Below, in pieces: positions 54,484 to 63,462 of a DNA stretch of 64,000 nucleotides. How positions within the stretch are numbered: the first letter of the stretch is position 1; the number at the start of each line of letters is the position of its first letter. The stretch comes from Vibrio crassostreae 9ZC13 (GTDB lineage: Bacteria > Pseudomonadota > Gammaproteobacteria > Enterobacterales > Vibrionaceae): contig NZ_AJYZ02000041.1 of assembly GCF_000272045.2 (NCBI RefSeq), positions 613,209 through 677,208 on the forward strand. Reading direction: 5' to 3'. The notes under the pieces are model-generated. The model was not told the origin of the DNA and did no database searches. It saw nothing but the letters and a program-made list of their open reading frames with translations. Both the position numbers and the translations under genes were made by a program.

Positions 54484-56025
54484 TTATAGCCAAGCTTTTA
54501 GGCCATATTGACTTTCTAGCATACCAACTGCAAGCATTGCTACTAGACAGATAACTAAAACGCCAACTGGGATAACAATCTTATCTACAAATGATAGACG
54601 CTTCGCACGCTCTTTATCACCAATTAGACCGTTATTATCTAGAAGCATAGTCAGTGCCCATGCTAATACTGGGTTAACAACCGCTGAACCGAAGATACAG
54701 ATACCAGCTGCTTGAGAGTCTTTTGAATCTTTAACCATCTGCATACCCGCTTCAAGTAGAGGTAGAGATACACCTACAAGTAGCGCAACACGCATCACTG
54801 GTGGCCATACTGCTACGTCCATTGGGAAGCCAAGAATCGCAACAATAATACATAGAGAGCCAAGCAAGATTGCGCCGCCAGGGATTGGACGTTTCGCGAT
54901 AGCCGCTGGGATCATGTAAGTACCCCAAGATGAAGTGATGTTACCCCCACCAACTGCTGTACCTACCATTTGACGAACTGAACACATAGTCATTGTGTCG
55001 TCTACGTCCATCAGTACTTTTTCAGACTTTTTAGGGTAGTTCAGTTCTTGGAAGATACGGTGACCTAGGAAGTCAGGTGACCACATTGCTACTGCTAGGA
55101 TTGCAAATGGTAGAGAAGCGATGAAGTGCTCAACGTTTGGTAAACCAAGCATCCAACCTTCTTCAGTAGAACCCCACCAGTAGATTGGGTTTAGGTTTGG
55201 AATGCCTGTTTCAGTTACGAATTTGATATCGAAACCAGCACCAAGTACTAGAGCAATAGCTAGACCAGTGAAAGCACAAACAGGGATTGCTAACCAACGC
55301 TTGTTCACTTTAGCAAGGAATGCATATAGACCGATGGTAACGGCTAGAACAATCAAACCGATGTAACCCATGCTACCAGCAGCGACAGTGTCAGACTGAA
55401 GACCAACAGCCCAAGCTTGAATTGAGTTGATTTGGCTCATTGTACCGGTTAGACCCAAGAAGATGAGCAAGCCACCCGCCGTACCTTCAGAGGTAAGGTT
55501 AACAAGTTTAGACCCACCTTTTAGGAAGCTTAGGATAAGACCGAAGACACCGATAAGGATTGCCAATGCAAGAGGGTGAGCACCAGCAAGAGCGATGGTA
55601 CCAATAAGAGGAATCATTGGGCCGTGGTTACCGGCAAGGTTAGCTTTAGGGTTAAAGAAACCAGAAGCAAGGATACAGAACAGCAGTGCAGGGATAAGCA
55701 TTTCTACACGAGCGACTTCAATCGCAAAGTCTTTACCAAGGTTTACGTGATCCCAAGCTTGAGTTAGGCCTTCAGCCCAAGACATCATTACTGCAGAGTA
55801 CATCGCGATGATACCAATGGTACCAGCCAGTGCAGGAACAAGGTCTTCTAGTTCAAAGCGGAAGTCACGGCCAGGAAGGTTTAGGCCAAAGCGGCGAGGC
55901 TTCATGATTTGAAGTTCGTGATCTAGATAATCTGAGCGGTTCTCAAATTCAGAAGCAGGGCGGTGTAGCTCTTTATAGCTTTTCTCTTCTACTTCAGAGT
56001 TCGCATTGTTCACAACGTCTGACAT
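54484..56025 (-). CDS. DUF3360 family membrane protein (putative transporter)
   Basis: A 513-aa polytopic membrane protein of a family I recall as DUF3360, of unknown function. A soluble N-terminus (about 1-65) is followed by about 11-13 hydrophobic segments with Gly/Ala/Pro-rich helices (LVPALAGTIGIIAMYSA, ANLAGNHGPMIPLIGTIAL, GTAVGGGNITSSWGTYMIP). The fold looks like the SulP/NCS2-type transporters (inference). GAGGAA precedes the ATG. It lies directly upstream of pflB with an FNR-like box, suggesting an anaerobic role such as moving formate or another fermentation anion. Confidence 0.75.
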   Translation of the reverse strand: MSDVVNNANSEVEEKSYKELHRPASEFENRSDYLDHELQIMKPRRFGLNLPGRDFRFELEDLVPALAGTIGIIAMYSAVMMSWAEGLTQAWDHVNLGKDFAIEVARVEMLIPALLFCILASGFFNPKANLAGNHGPMIPLIGTIALAGAHPLALAILIGVFGLILSFLKGGSKLVNLTSEGTAGGLLIFLGLTGTMSQINSIQAWAVGLQSDTVAAGSMGYIGLIVLAVTIGLYAFLAKVNKRWLAIPVCAFTGLAIALVLGAGFDIKFVTETGIPNLNPIYWWGSTEEGWMLGLPNVEHFIASLPFAILAVAMWSPDFLGHRIFQELNYPKKSEKVLMDVDDTMTMCSVRQMVGTAVGGGNITSSWGTYMIPAAIAKRPIPGGAILLGSLCIIVAILGFPMDVAVWPPVMRVALLVGVSLPLLEAGMQMVKDSKDSQAAGICIFGSAVVNPVLAWALTMLLDNNGLIGDKERAKRLSFVDKIVIPVGVLVICLVAMLAVGMLESQYGLKAWL

Positions 56026-56198
56026 AGATTCCTCATATTTTATGTTAGTAATTCTAAAATTGAATTCTATAAGTTCGCGTAATTGCGTTATTTCTTAGTT
56101 ATAACTCATTAACATCATGTTGCACGGTTTTGATGTGCTTTATGCAGCTAAGTTAAAAGAAATGTTTGGCATTTTTAATGCCTTATTCTTTGCTGAGG

Positions 56199-56240
56199 AG
56201 TCTAACAAGCTTACCCTTTAGGGTGATTGATCTTGATCAC
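56199..56240 (-). promoter_or_regulatory. FNR-like box and -10 element before the DUF3360 gene
   Basis: TTGAT-CTTG-ATCAC at 56227-56240 matches 9 of 10 fixed positions of the FNR consensus (TTGAT-N4-ATCAA). On the reverse strand a TAGACT -10-like hexamer (56199-56204) is centred 32 bases downstream, the spacing expected of a class II (-41.5) FNR promoter. The leader would be about 165 nt. Confidence 0.5.
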
Positions 56241-56631
56241 TTTATGAGTATATGTGAAAGAAAGCTACAAAACGCAGCGATTCATTAACTTCCCATTGAT
56301 GAATCGTGTAATTAGTTTTCACAAATTGACGTTTACCTATCTTCTTCGAGCCTTTGTCGTCATGGCTTGAGTTCAATACTCAATTCTTACTGAGTTATTT
56401 CACTATTACTTGCTTCCCAACTGTTCCGAGTGAAATGCTTACAATGTAATAACCTTAAAATAATTGTGCCTTACGGTGTGTATGTATATTTTGCAGATCT
56501 CGGCGTATCTAAGTTCACAAAACTTGTTTTTCTTGTGAGACATCCAGCTACGAGAATCTCATTTTGATTAACTTTATTTAAACAATGTAAGGGGTGTAAT
56601 TGCAGCTTATTGATAGAACTCATTCATTAAA

Positions 56632-56661
56632 TTGAGGCGAAAACGCTACCTTTTGCATAAT
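56632..56661 (+). promoter_or_regulatory. Candidate promoter of the amino-acid ABC operon
   Basis: TTGAGG, an 18-base spacer and CATAAT (4/6 and 5/6 matches), about 135 bases before the first gene. Confidence 0.35.
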
Positions 56662-56797
56662 AAGTCAGAGTGAATCGCTATTTATTCCAATTTATCAGGT
56701 TAATAATTTGTTGCATGTTGTTTCGTGTGGTGCTAGTTTGTATCGCATGAAAAGGTCGGAGTACCTTGCATTTTCACAAACTTGGGAGAGAAAGCGC

Positions 56798-57568
56798 ATG
56801 AAAGATGTACCAGCGCTGGACATAAAGGATCTACACAAAACGTTTGGTCAAAATGAAGTTTTAAAGGGAATTTCACTTTCTGCGCATAAAGGCGATGTTG
56901 TATCGATTATCGGATCTTCAGGGTCGGGTAAAAGTACTTTCCTTAGATGTATCAACCTTTTAGAGACACCAACTGCAGGCGAGATTTGGGTTAATGGCGA
57001 ATTAATTCAAATGAAAAACAACCGCCAAGGCGTATCTGTTCCTGCCAACGAAAAACAAGTACAGCGAATCCGTTCTCGCTTAGCGATGGTTTTTCAAGGC
57101 TTCAATCTTTGGTCTCACCTGACCGTTCTCGAAAATGTTATCGAAGCGCCTGTTCACGTCTTAGGTGTACCTAAAGCACAAGCGATTGAAAATGCAGAGC
57201 TACTACTTAAAAAAGTAGGCTTGTATGAGCGCAAAGATTACTACCCAGGTCATTTATCCGGTGGACAACAACAACGAGCGGCAATTGCTCGAGCGTTAGC
57301 GGTTGATCCGGAAGTGATGCTGTTTGATGAGCCAACATCAGCACTTGACCCTGAGTTAGTAGGGGAAGTACTTGGTGTAATGCGAGATCTAGCAGAAGAA
57401 GGAAGAACCATGCTTGTGGTAACACATGAAATGGCTTTTGCTCGTGACGTATCAAACCATGTGATGTTCCTGCACCAAGGTCTAGTGGAAGAACAGGGCG
57501 ATCCAGCTAAACTGTTTACGGAACCTGAATCTGAACGTTTACAACAATTTATCTCATCGATTTACTAA
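56798..57568 (+). CDS. Polar amino-acid ABC transporter ATP-binding protein (HisP/ArtP type)
   Basis: ATPase of an importer for basic amino acids. From MKDVPALDIKDLHKTFG it is 256 aa, like HisP (257). It has Walker A GSSGSGKST, signature LSGGQQQRAAIARAL, Walker B VMLFDEPTSALDPELVGEVL and the switch His in VVTHEMAFA. The frame is open 30 codons upstream with no ribosome binding site; GGGAGAG precedes the chosen ATG. First gene of a four-gene operon (ATPase, binding protein, two permeases). Confidence 0.92.
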   Translation: MKDVPALDIKDLHKTFGQNEVLKGISLSAHKGDVVSIIGSSGSGKSTFLRCINLLETPTAGEIWVNGELIQMKNNRQGVSVPANEKQVQRIRSRLAMVFQGFNLWSHLTVLENVIEAPVHVLGVPKAQAIENAELLLKKVGLYERKDYYPGHLSGGQQQRAAIARALAVDPEVMLFDEPTSALDPELVGEVLGVMRDLAEEGRTMLVVTHEMAFARDVSNHVMFLHQGLVEEQGDPAKLFTEPESERLQQFISSIY

Positions 57569-57705
57569 TCAGAATTGAAACGCCGTTGCCAACGGTAAAC
57601 AGCGACGGTGTGAACAACAAAACACAACAAGTAAGTTAATAAGCAACAACAAACACAATATTAAAACTAGCAAAACATAAAAACCTAAATCACAGGAGTA
57701 GGGAT

Positions 57706-58476
57706 ATGAAAAAGTGGTTATTAGTCGCGGCACTTGCTGCAACTGCTGCAACGGGCGTAGCTCAAGCAAAAGAATGGAAAACAGTACGCTTTGGTATTGA
57801 AGGTGCTTACCCTCCATTTAGCTGGACAGAAGCTGACGGGTCACTGAAAGGCTTCGATGTCGATATGGCTAACGCACTTTGTACTGAAATGCAGGTGCAG
57901 TGTAAGATCGTTGCACAAGACTGGGATGGTATCATTCCTTCTCTACTTGCTCGTAAATATGATGCGATCATCGCGGCAATGTCTATCACGGAAGAGCGTA
58001 AGAAAAAAATCGACTTCACTGGTAAATACGCACTTATCCCAAACAAGTTCATCGCTAAGAAAGGTGCAGGCCTTAACTTTGATGATCTAAGCGGTCAAAA
58101 GATTGCAGTTCAACGTGCAACAACTCACGATAAATACCTAACAGACAACTACGGCGATACAGTAGAGATCGTTCGTTACGGTTCATTCGACGAAGCTTAC
58201 CTTGATCTAGCAAACGGTCGTGTTGCTGCTGTACTAGGTGATGCATCTGCTCTAGAAGAAGGCGTGCTGAACAAAGCTGGTGGTGAAGACTACGAGTTTG
58301 TTGGCCCATCACTAACTGATCCTAAGTGGTTCGGCGAAGGTTTTGGTATTGCTCTACGTAAGCAAGACAAAGATCTGACTAAGCAATTAGATGCGGCAAT
58401 CCTTTCACTACGTGAAAAAGGCATCTACCAAGATATCGCGGCTAAATACTTCAACTACGACGTATACGGTCAGTAA
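57706..58476 (+). CDS. Amino-acid ABC transporter substrate-binding protein (HisJ/ArgT type)
   Basis: Periplasmic binding protein of 256 aa with a signal peptide (MKKWLLVAALAATAATGVAQA). The family motif GAYPPFSWTEADGSLKGFDVDMANAL follows, with AAMSITEERKKKIDFT. It ends YFNYDVYGQ, very like the HisJ/ArgT end FDFDVYGG. The ligand is probably arginine, lysine, ornithine or histidine; which one cannot be told by eye. It is expected to be the most expressed product of the operon. Confidence 0.92.
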   Translation: MKKWLLVAALAATAATGVAQAKEWKTVRFGIEGAYPPFSWTEADGSLKGFDVDMANALCTEMQVQCKIVAQDWDGIIPSLLARKYDAIIAAMSITEERKKKIDFTGKYALIPNKFIAKKGAGLNFDDLSGQKIAVQRATTHDKYLTDNYGDTVEIVRYGSFDEAYLDLANGRVAAVLGDASALEEGVLNKAGGEDYEFVGPSLTDPKWFGEGFGIALRKQDKDLTKQLDAAILSLREKGIYQDIAAKYFNYDVYGQ

Positions 58477-58495
58477 TCTTTAGCGTCAATTCTTA

Positions 58496-58517
58496 AGGGA
58501 GAGGTTCTCCTCTCCCT
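58496..58517 (+). other. Intercistronic hairpin between binding protein and permeases
   Basis: AGGGAGAGG-TTCT-CCTCTCCCT, a perfect 9-bp stem without a long T-run. It is probably an mRNA 3'-end stabiliser or partial terminator that keeps the binding protein in excess, as in other binding-protein operons. Confidence 0.65.
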
Positions 58518-58555
58518 GTCTTACCAACTTTTTCGCAGTTCTGTTGGAATCCATT

Positions 58556-59296
58556 ATGTTTGATTTACAAGGATATGAAGCGTCGATCCTGAAAGGGGCG
58601 GTGCTCACAATCGAAGTTGCCTTGCTGTCGCTAATTTTAGCTATGGTTCTTGGTATGCTAGGTGCCTTAGCAAAACTCGCGCCTTATCGCTGGGCTCGTG
58701 CTATTGCAACCCTCTACACAACCGTCATTCGAGGCATTCCCGATCTCGTACTGATGATGCTGATTTTCTTTGGTGGACAAATCCTTTTAAACAACAGTTT
58801 GTATTCCATCAACGAGTGGCTCAACGAGTGGTTTGCATCCAGTGATCCTAACCACGAATGGACCTCTTACCTACCTGATTATATTGATGTCAGCCCATTT
58901 GTTGCTGGTGTCTTAACCATAGGTTTTATTTTCGGTGCCTATATGGCAGAAACGTTCCGTGGTGCGATCATGGCTGTCGACAGCGGTGAGATGGAAGCGG
59001 CAAAAGCTTATGGTATGAGCCCTGTAAAGGCGTTTCACCGCATACTGCTACCGCAGATGATTCGTCACGCATTACCGGGTTTTGGGAATAACTGGCTGGT
59101 ATTACTTAAAACCACTGCGCTGGTTTCGATTATTGGCCTAGAAGATATGGTACGTGTTAGTGCACTGGCGGCGGGTTCAACCAAAATGCCATTCACTTTC
59201 TACATGACTGTGGCGATTATCTTCTTATTCTTCACCAGTGTTTCAACGGGCTTACTTAAGCTGGTTGAACGTAAATTCAGTATCCACGCGAGGTAG
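58556..59296 (+). CDS. Amino-acid ABC transporter permease (HisQ type)
   Basis: Inner-membrane permease of 246 aa with about five membrane segments and the EAA loop EAAKAYGMSPVKAFHRILLPQMIRHALPG. The ATG at 58556 has GGAA 6 bases upstream; the frame extends four codons to a TTG that is less likely. It pairs with the following permease; the stop and the next start are only 2 bases apart. Confidence 0.92.
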   Translation: MFDLQGYEASILKGAVLTIEVALLSLILAMVLGMLGALAKLAPYRWARAIATLYTTVIRGIPDLVLMMLIFFGGQILLNNSLYSINEWLNEWFASSDPNHEWTSYLPDYIDVSPFVAGVLTIGFIFGAYMAETFRGAIMAVDSGEMEAAKAYGMSPVKAFHRILLPQMIRHALPGFGNNWLVLLKTTALVSIIGLEDMVRVSALAAGSTKMPFTFYMTVAIIFLFFTSVSTGLLKLVERKFSIHAR

Positions 59297-59298
59297 TT

Positions 59299-59976
59299 AT
59301 GGACTTTTCATTGATAATTGAAAGCCTGCCGATTTACCTTGGTGGTTTATGGACAACGGCTTGGATGGTTTGCGTTGCTTTGATCATTGGCTTATTCGTC
59401 GCCATACCATTAGCTATCGCTCGTAACAGCCCAAATATGCTGATTAACGCTCCTGCTTGGTCGTTCATCTATTTCTTCCGTGGTACGCCATTATTGGTGC
59501 AGTTGTACCTGATTTACTACGGAATGGATCAGTTCTTCCCTGTAAAAGATACACTATGGGAAAATGCATGGTTTTGTGCTTTGGTGGCATTCATCCTTAA
59601 CACATCGGCATACACAGCTGAAATCATTCGCGGTGCGATTAACGGCTTACCAAAAGGTGAAGTTGAAGCAGCAAAAGCGTATGGCATGAGCACACCTAAG
59701 ACATACCGACGTATCATTCTGCCAAGTGCATTACGTCGTGCATTACCGGCTTACAGTAACGAAGTTATCTTTATGCTTCACGGCTCAGCCGTTGCAGGTA
59801 TTGTGACGATTATGGATCTAACGGGTGCAGCTCGTTTGGTTAACTCTCGCTACTATGCTCCGTTTGAATCTTTCCTAACAGCAGGTCTGTTTTACATGGG
59901 GTTGACGTTTATCATCATTGCGATTTTCAAATTCGCAGAGAAACGTTTCTTAGCTTACTTAAGACCACTTAGCTAA
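59299..59976 (+). CDS. Amino-acid ABC transporter permease (HisM type)
   Basis: Second permease, 225 aa, with about five membrane segments, the FFRGTPLLVQLYLIYYG segment and the EAA loop EAAKAYGMSTPKTYRRIILPSALRRALP. Last gene of the operon, followed by a strong terminator. Confidence 0.92.
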   Translation: MDFSLIIESLPIYLGGLWTTAWMVCVALIIGLFVAIPLAIARNSPNMLINAPAWSFIYFFRGTPLLVQLYLIYYGMDQFFPVKDTLWENAWFCALVAFILNTSAYTAEIIRGAINGLPKGEVEAAKAYGMSTPKTYRRIILPSALRRALPAYSNEVIFMLHGSAVAGIVTIMDLTGAARLVNSRYYAPFESFLTAGLFYMGLTFIIIAIFKFAEKRFLAYLRPLS

Positions 59977-59994
59977 TTACACATCATAATTAAC

Positions 59995-60023
59995 AAAACG
60001 GCGCTTCTATAGCGCCGTTTTTT
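59995..60023. terminator. Terminator of the ABC operon (also facing xthA)
   Basis: AAAACGGCGCT-TCTAT-AGCGCCGTTTT with A's and T's on both sides. Confidence 0.9.
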
Positions 60024-60047
60024 ATGAGCAGATTCTGTTGCTGTTGA

Positions 60048-60854
60048 TTACTTAAACGTTGACCAAATTGGCGCGTGGTCAGACGGCTTTTCGATGCCAC
60101 GCAGTTCGTAATCGATGCCTGCTTCAGTACACTTATCAGCAAGCTTCTGAGTCGCAAGTACTACATCAATTCGTAGGCCGCGGTTGTCCACGAAACCTTT
60201 CGAGCGGTAGTCAAACCACGAGTATTGGTCGTTTACTTCAGGGTGCAGTAAGCGGAAGCTATCCACAAAACCCCAATCCATCAGTGTTTTCAACCATTCT
60301 CGCTCTTCTGGTTGGAAAGAGCACTTACCTGTTTTCAACCAACGTTTCGCATTAGGTTCACCGATGCCGATGTCTGCGTCGATAGGGCTGATATTAATGT
60401 CGCCCATCACAATGACTTGTTCGTCTTTGTTGTGGTAGTCATTTAGGTAAGTCATCAAGTCTTTGTAGAACTGGCGTTTGTACGGGTATTTTGTTTCATG
60501 CTTGATGTTATCCCCTTGAGGGAAGTAGCCATTTAGCACGGTAACCTTTTCACCATTTTCATCTTCAAACGTCGCCATGATCATGCGTTTTTGATGGTCT
60601 TCATTATCTGTTGGGAAACCCTTCTGCACAGAAATAGGCTCTTGCTTACACAACATTGCCACACCGTAGTGGGCTTTTTGACCGTGGAAGTAAACCTTAT
60701 AGCCCATTGCTTCAACATCAGCAATTGGGAAGGCTTCATCGTGCACTTTTATCTCTTGCAGACCAATCACGTCGGGTTGGTGTTTGTCGATAATAGCTTG
60801 CAGTTGGTGAAGGCGGGCTCTAAGACCGTTGATGTTGAAGCTAATTACTTTCAT
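60048..60854 (-). CDS. xthA: Exodeoxyribonuclease III
   Basis: AP endonuclease and 3'-5' exonuclease of base-excision repair. The 268-aa length equals E. coli XthA. It starts KVISFNINGLRARLHQL and has the catalytic QEIKV Glu, GYFPQGDN, GDINISP, NRGLRIDVVLAT and the terminal SDHAPIW His. GAGAGG lies about 11 bases before the ATG. Confidence 0.97.
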   Translation of the reverse strand: MKVISFNINGLRARLHQLQAIIDKHQPDVIGLQEIKVHDEAFPIADVEAMGYKVYFHGQKAHYGVAMLCKQEPISVQKGFPTDNEDHQKRMIMATFEDENGEKVTVLNGYFPQGDNIKHETKYPYKRQFYKDLMTYLNDYHNKDEQVIVMGDINISPIDADIGIGEPNAKRWLKTGKCSFQPEEREWLKTLMDWGFVDSFRLLHPEVNDQYSWFDYRSKGFVDNRGLRIDVVLATQKLADKCTEAGIDYELRGIEKPSDHAPIWSTFK

Positions 60855-61023
60855 TTGTTTTTATACCTCTCGTAAACCTTTGTCACTGCTTGTTTTTAAA
60901 GGTTTTTGATTTGGTGGATTTCATGGTTCATCGTATTTAACCATGCTTAATAATTTCTGTCGCCACTTTGTAGAGACAAAATGGCGACATTAAATGATGT
61001 GAATACTTACAGTTACGTAGAAT

Positions 61024-63189
61024 CTATTGAGTCTTAAGTAAATCCAAAAAGAACGCGTATTCAAGTGCGTCTTCTTTTAATCGTTTAAATCGGCCAGAAG
61101 CGCCACCGTGACCGGCTTCCATATCGGTTTTGAACAGCAATACGTTGTTGTCTGTTTTCATTTCACGCAGCTTCGCAACCCATTTCATTGGCTCAAAGTA
61201 CTGCACCTGTGAGTCATGCAGGCCTGTCGTTACCAACATGTTCGGGTAGTTTTGTACCTTAATGTTGTCGTACGGTGAGTACCCCAGCATGTAATCGTAG
61301 TAGGCTTTATCGTTCGGGTTACCCCATTCGTCATACTCATTGGTGGTTAGAGGGATCGATTCATCGAGCATGGTTGTCACAATGTCTACAAACGGAACAT
61401 GTGCACCAATACCACGGTACAGTTCTGGTGCTTGGTTGATGATTGCTCCCATCAATAGACCGCCAGCAGACCCCCCAACGGCGAACACTTTATCTTTCGC
61501 GCCGTAGCCTTCTTCAACAAGCTCTTTGGTTACATCAATAAAGTCGTTGAACGTGTTTTGTTTGGTCAGTTTTTTGCCATCTTCATACCAAGGGCGACCA
61601 AGCATTTCTGAACCGCGGACATGTGCGATGGCATAAACAAAACCTCTATCCAGTAGGCTTAGGCGAGTTGAGCTGAAGGTAGGTTCAATCGTAGAGCCGT
61701 AAGACCCATAGCCGTATTGGTAGATTGGGTTAGTGCCGTCTTTCTTAAATAAGTCTTTACGATAAACCAAAGAGACAGGAACTTGCTTACCATCGAGAGC
61801 CGTAATCATGATTCGCTCTGATTGGTAGTTATCCGCTTCGAAATCACCTAATACGGGTGTTTGCTTCATGAGTTCGGATTCACCTGTACTTAGGTCGAAA
61901 TCATAGTAAGTACCTGGCGTGGTTAAGCTGCTGTAATAGATACGAACTTTTGCGTTATCTAATTCATAGTTACTCGTTAGGTAAGCGGCAAATGCGGTGT
62001 CGTTAAATTCAAGTGGAAACTCGTGGCCTGTTGAGAGTTGGCGAACTTTCACTGTAGACAAGCCATCCGCGCGTTGCTCGTAGACAAGATGGTCATCAAA
62101 CAACTCGAAATCTACAAGCTGAGTATTATCGTCTGCTGGGATGACATCGACCCATTTTGAGCGATCATGCATCTCTTCGGTTGTGACTTTCATTAAACGG
62201 AAGTTGACCGCTTGGTAGTTGGTGTAGATGTAATACCAATCACCTAGCTTAGCGATGCTGTACTCTATGCCGGTCTCTTTTGGGTAGAAAGCCTCAGCTG
62301 TAGCCTTTGGGTTGTTGGCATCGATGACTGAGACACCGCTGGTTTCTGTGCTCGAATGCCAAATGTAGACCTGTTCTCCATCTTTGCTTTTACTCAAAGA
62401 GGTGTAGTAAGCGCTATCGGCTTCTTCGTAGATTAACTGATCGCTTGCCTGAGCTGTGCCTAACACGTGGCGGTAAACTTGATAACCCAGCAATGTTTGT
62501 GGATTTTTTTTGATGTAGTAGAAGGCTTGGTTGTCGTTTTGCCACGCGATAGCACTTGAAGCGCCTTCAATTTCATCTTTTAGGTATTCACCTGTTGTGA
62601 GGTCTTTGATCTTGATGGTGTAAATGCGACGGCTTAGCGTATCTTCGCCATAGGCCAACAAGTTTTCGTCTGGGCTGATCGTTAAGCCACCAATACTGAA
62701 GAATTCATGCTCTTTTGCTAGCTCGTTTACATCTAAGATGACTTGCTTGTCTGTGCCTAAACAGTTTTTTTCACGCAGGTGAACTGGGTATTCGTTGTCG
62801 CCTGTGACCTTATTCGAGTAGTAGTAACTGCCTTTGCGAACCGGTACCGAATTGTCGTCTTTCGCGATTCGGCCTTTAATCTCTTCAAATAGTTGTTTTT
62901 GTGCTGCTTCTGTATGTTTCAACACCGTATCTGCGTACTGATTCTCTTGCTCAAGTTGTTGCAAAATCTCTAGATCTTGGCGTGCATCATCGCGCATCCA
63001 ATAGTAATCATCGATTCGGGTTTCACCATGAATCGTCATTGCGTGAGGGACTTTCTTAGCAACGGGTGCTTGGGTTTGCTGAGCGACGAGCTGTGATTGA
63101 GAGTAGTGGTTCATGGTTGAGATTCCTTGATTGCTGCATCCGGCGACAAGCGCTATTGATACGGCTAATGTGGTTAAAGCGATACGCAT
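61024..63189 (-). CDS. ptrB: Oligopeptidase B (S9A prolyl oligopeptidase family), lipoprotein form
   Basis: Serine peptidase cutting short peptides after basic residues. The 721-aa product has the N-terminal beta-propeller region (about 60-440) and a hydrolase domain with Ser in GGSAGGLLMG (about 572), Asp in TTGLHDSQV (about 659) and His in AGHGGASGRF (about 693). Unlike cytosolic E. coli PtrB it starts with a lipoprotein signal (ALVAGC, Cys near residue 18), which suggests a periplasmic or outer-membrane location. An internal Met at about 26 would give a cytosolic form, but AAGGAT supports the first start. Confidence 0.9.
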   Translation of the reverse strand: MRIALTTLAVSIALVAGCSNQGISTMNHYSQSQLVAQQTQAPVAKKVPHAMTIHGETRIDDYYWMRDDARQDLEILQQLEQENQYADTVLKHTEAAQKQLFEEIKGRIAKDDNSVPVRKGSYYYSNKVTGDNEYPVHLREKNCLGTDKQVILDVNELAKEHEFFSIGGLTISPDENLLAYGEDTLSRRIYTIKIKDLTTGEYLKDEIEGASSAIAWQNDNQAFYYIKKNPQTLLGYQVYRHVLGTAQASDQLIYEEADSAYYTSLSKSKDGEQVYIWHSSTETSGVSVIDANNPKATAEAFYPKETGIEYSIAKLGDWYYIYTNYQAVNFRLMKVTTEEMHDRSKWVDVIPADDNTQLVDFELFDDHLVYEQRADGLSTVKVRQLSTGHEFPLEFNDTAFAAYLTSNYELDNAKVRIYYSSLTTPGTYYDFDLSTGESELMKQTPVLGDFEADNYQSERIMITALDGKQVPVSLVYRKDLFKKDGTNPIYQYGYGSYGSTIEPTFSSTRLSLLDRGFVYAIAHVRGSEMLGRPWYEDGKKLTKQNTFNDFIDVTKELVEEGYGAKDKVFAVGGSAGGLLMGAIINQAPELYRGIGAHVPFVDIVTTMLDESIPLTTNEYDEWGNPNDKAYYDYMLGYSPYDNIKVQNYPNMLVTTGLHDSQVQYFEPMKWVAKLREMKTDNNVLLFKTDMEAGHGGASGRFKRLKEDALEYAFFLDLLKTQ

Positions 63190-63401
63190 CTGTATATCCT
63201 TAGTGTGTACCTTACTCGTTTTAATGCCAGCATCCTTTGTTGTGAGAGTTCAGGTACGTTGGTGTTCTTCCAGTGATATTATTTATAATTGGATTCTGGA
63301 TATGCACCTTCATCGTAAGTGTCTGTTATTGTTTTCAAAAAATCAAAGCAATGTTAAATGAAATTACTGATACGTGAGAGTGGAAGGAATAAATGTGCAA
63401 C

Positions 63402-63433
63402 AAAAAGGGACACACTTTTCAGTATGTCCCTTT
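63402..63433 (-). terminator. Terminator of the EmrD-type gene
   Basis: AAAGGGACA and TGTCCCTTT pair; T's follow on the reverse strand. Confidence 0.8.
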
Positions 63434-63462
63434 CCTTTGTTTAGCAAGATTCGAGTTTTACG

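Larger units (their letters stand above)
56026..56797. other. Divergent region between DUF3360 gene and amino-acid ABC operon (about 770 bp)
   Basis: No gene supported. It holds a palindrome ACCCTTTAGGGT (56213-56224), an FNR-like box (56227-56240) facing the DUF3360 gene, and a possible promoter (56632-56661) facing the ABC operon. An ArgR-type box was sought and not found. Confidence 0.4.

Noticed and set aside
56600..56797. ArgR box before the amino-acid ABC operon
   Set aside because: TGAAT and ATTC halves occur but with the wrong spacing (8 instead of 4).
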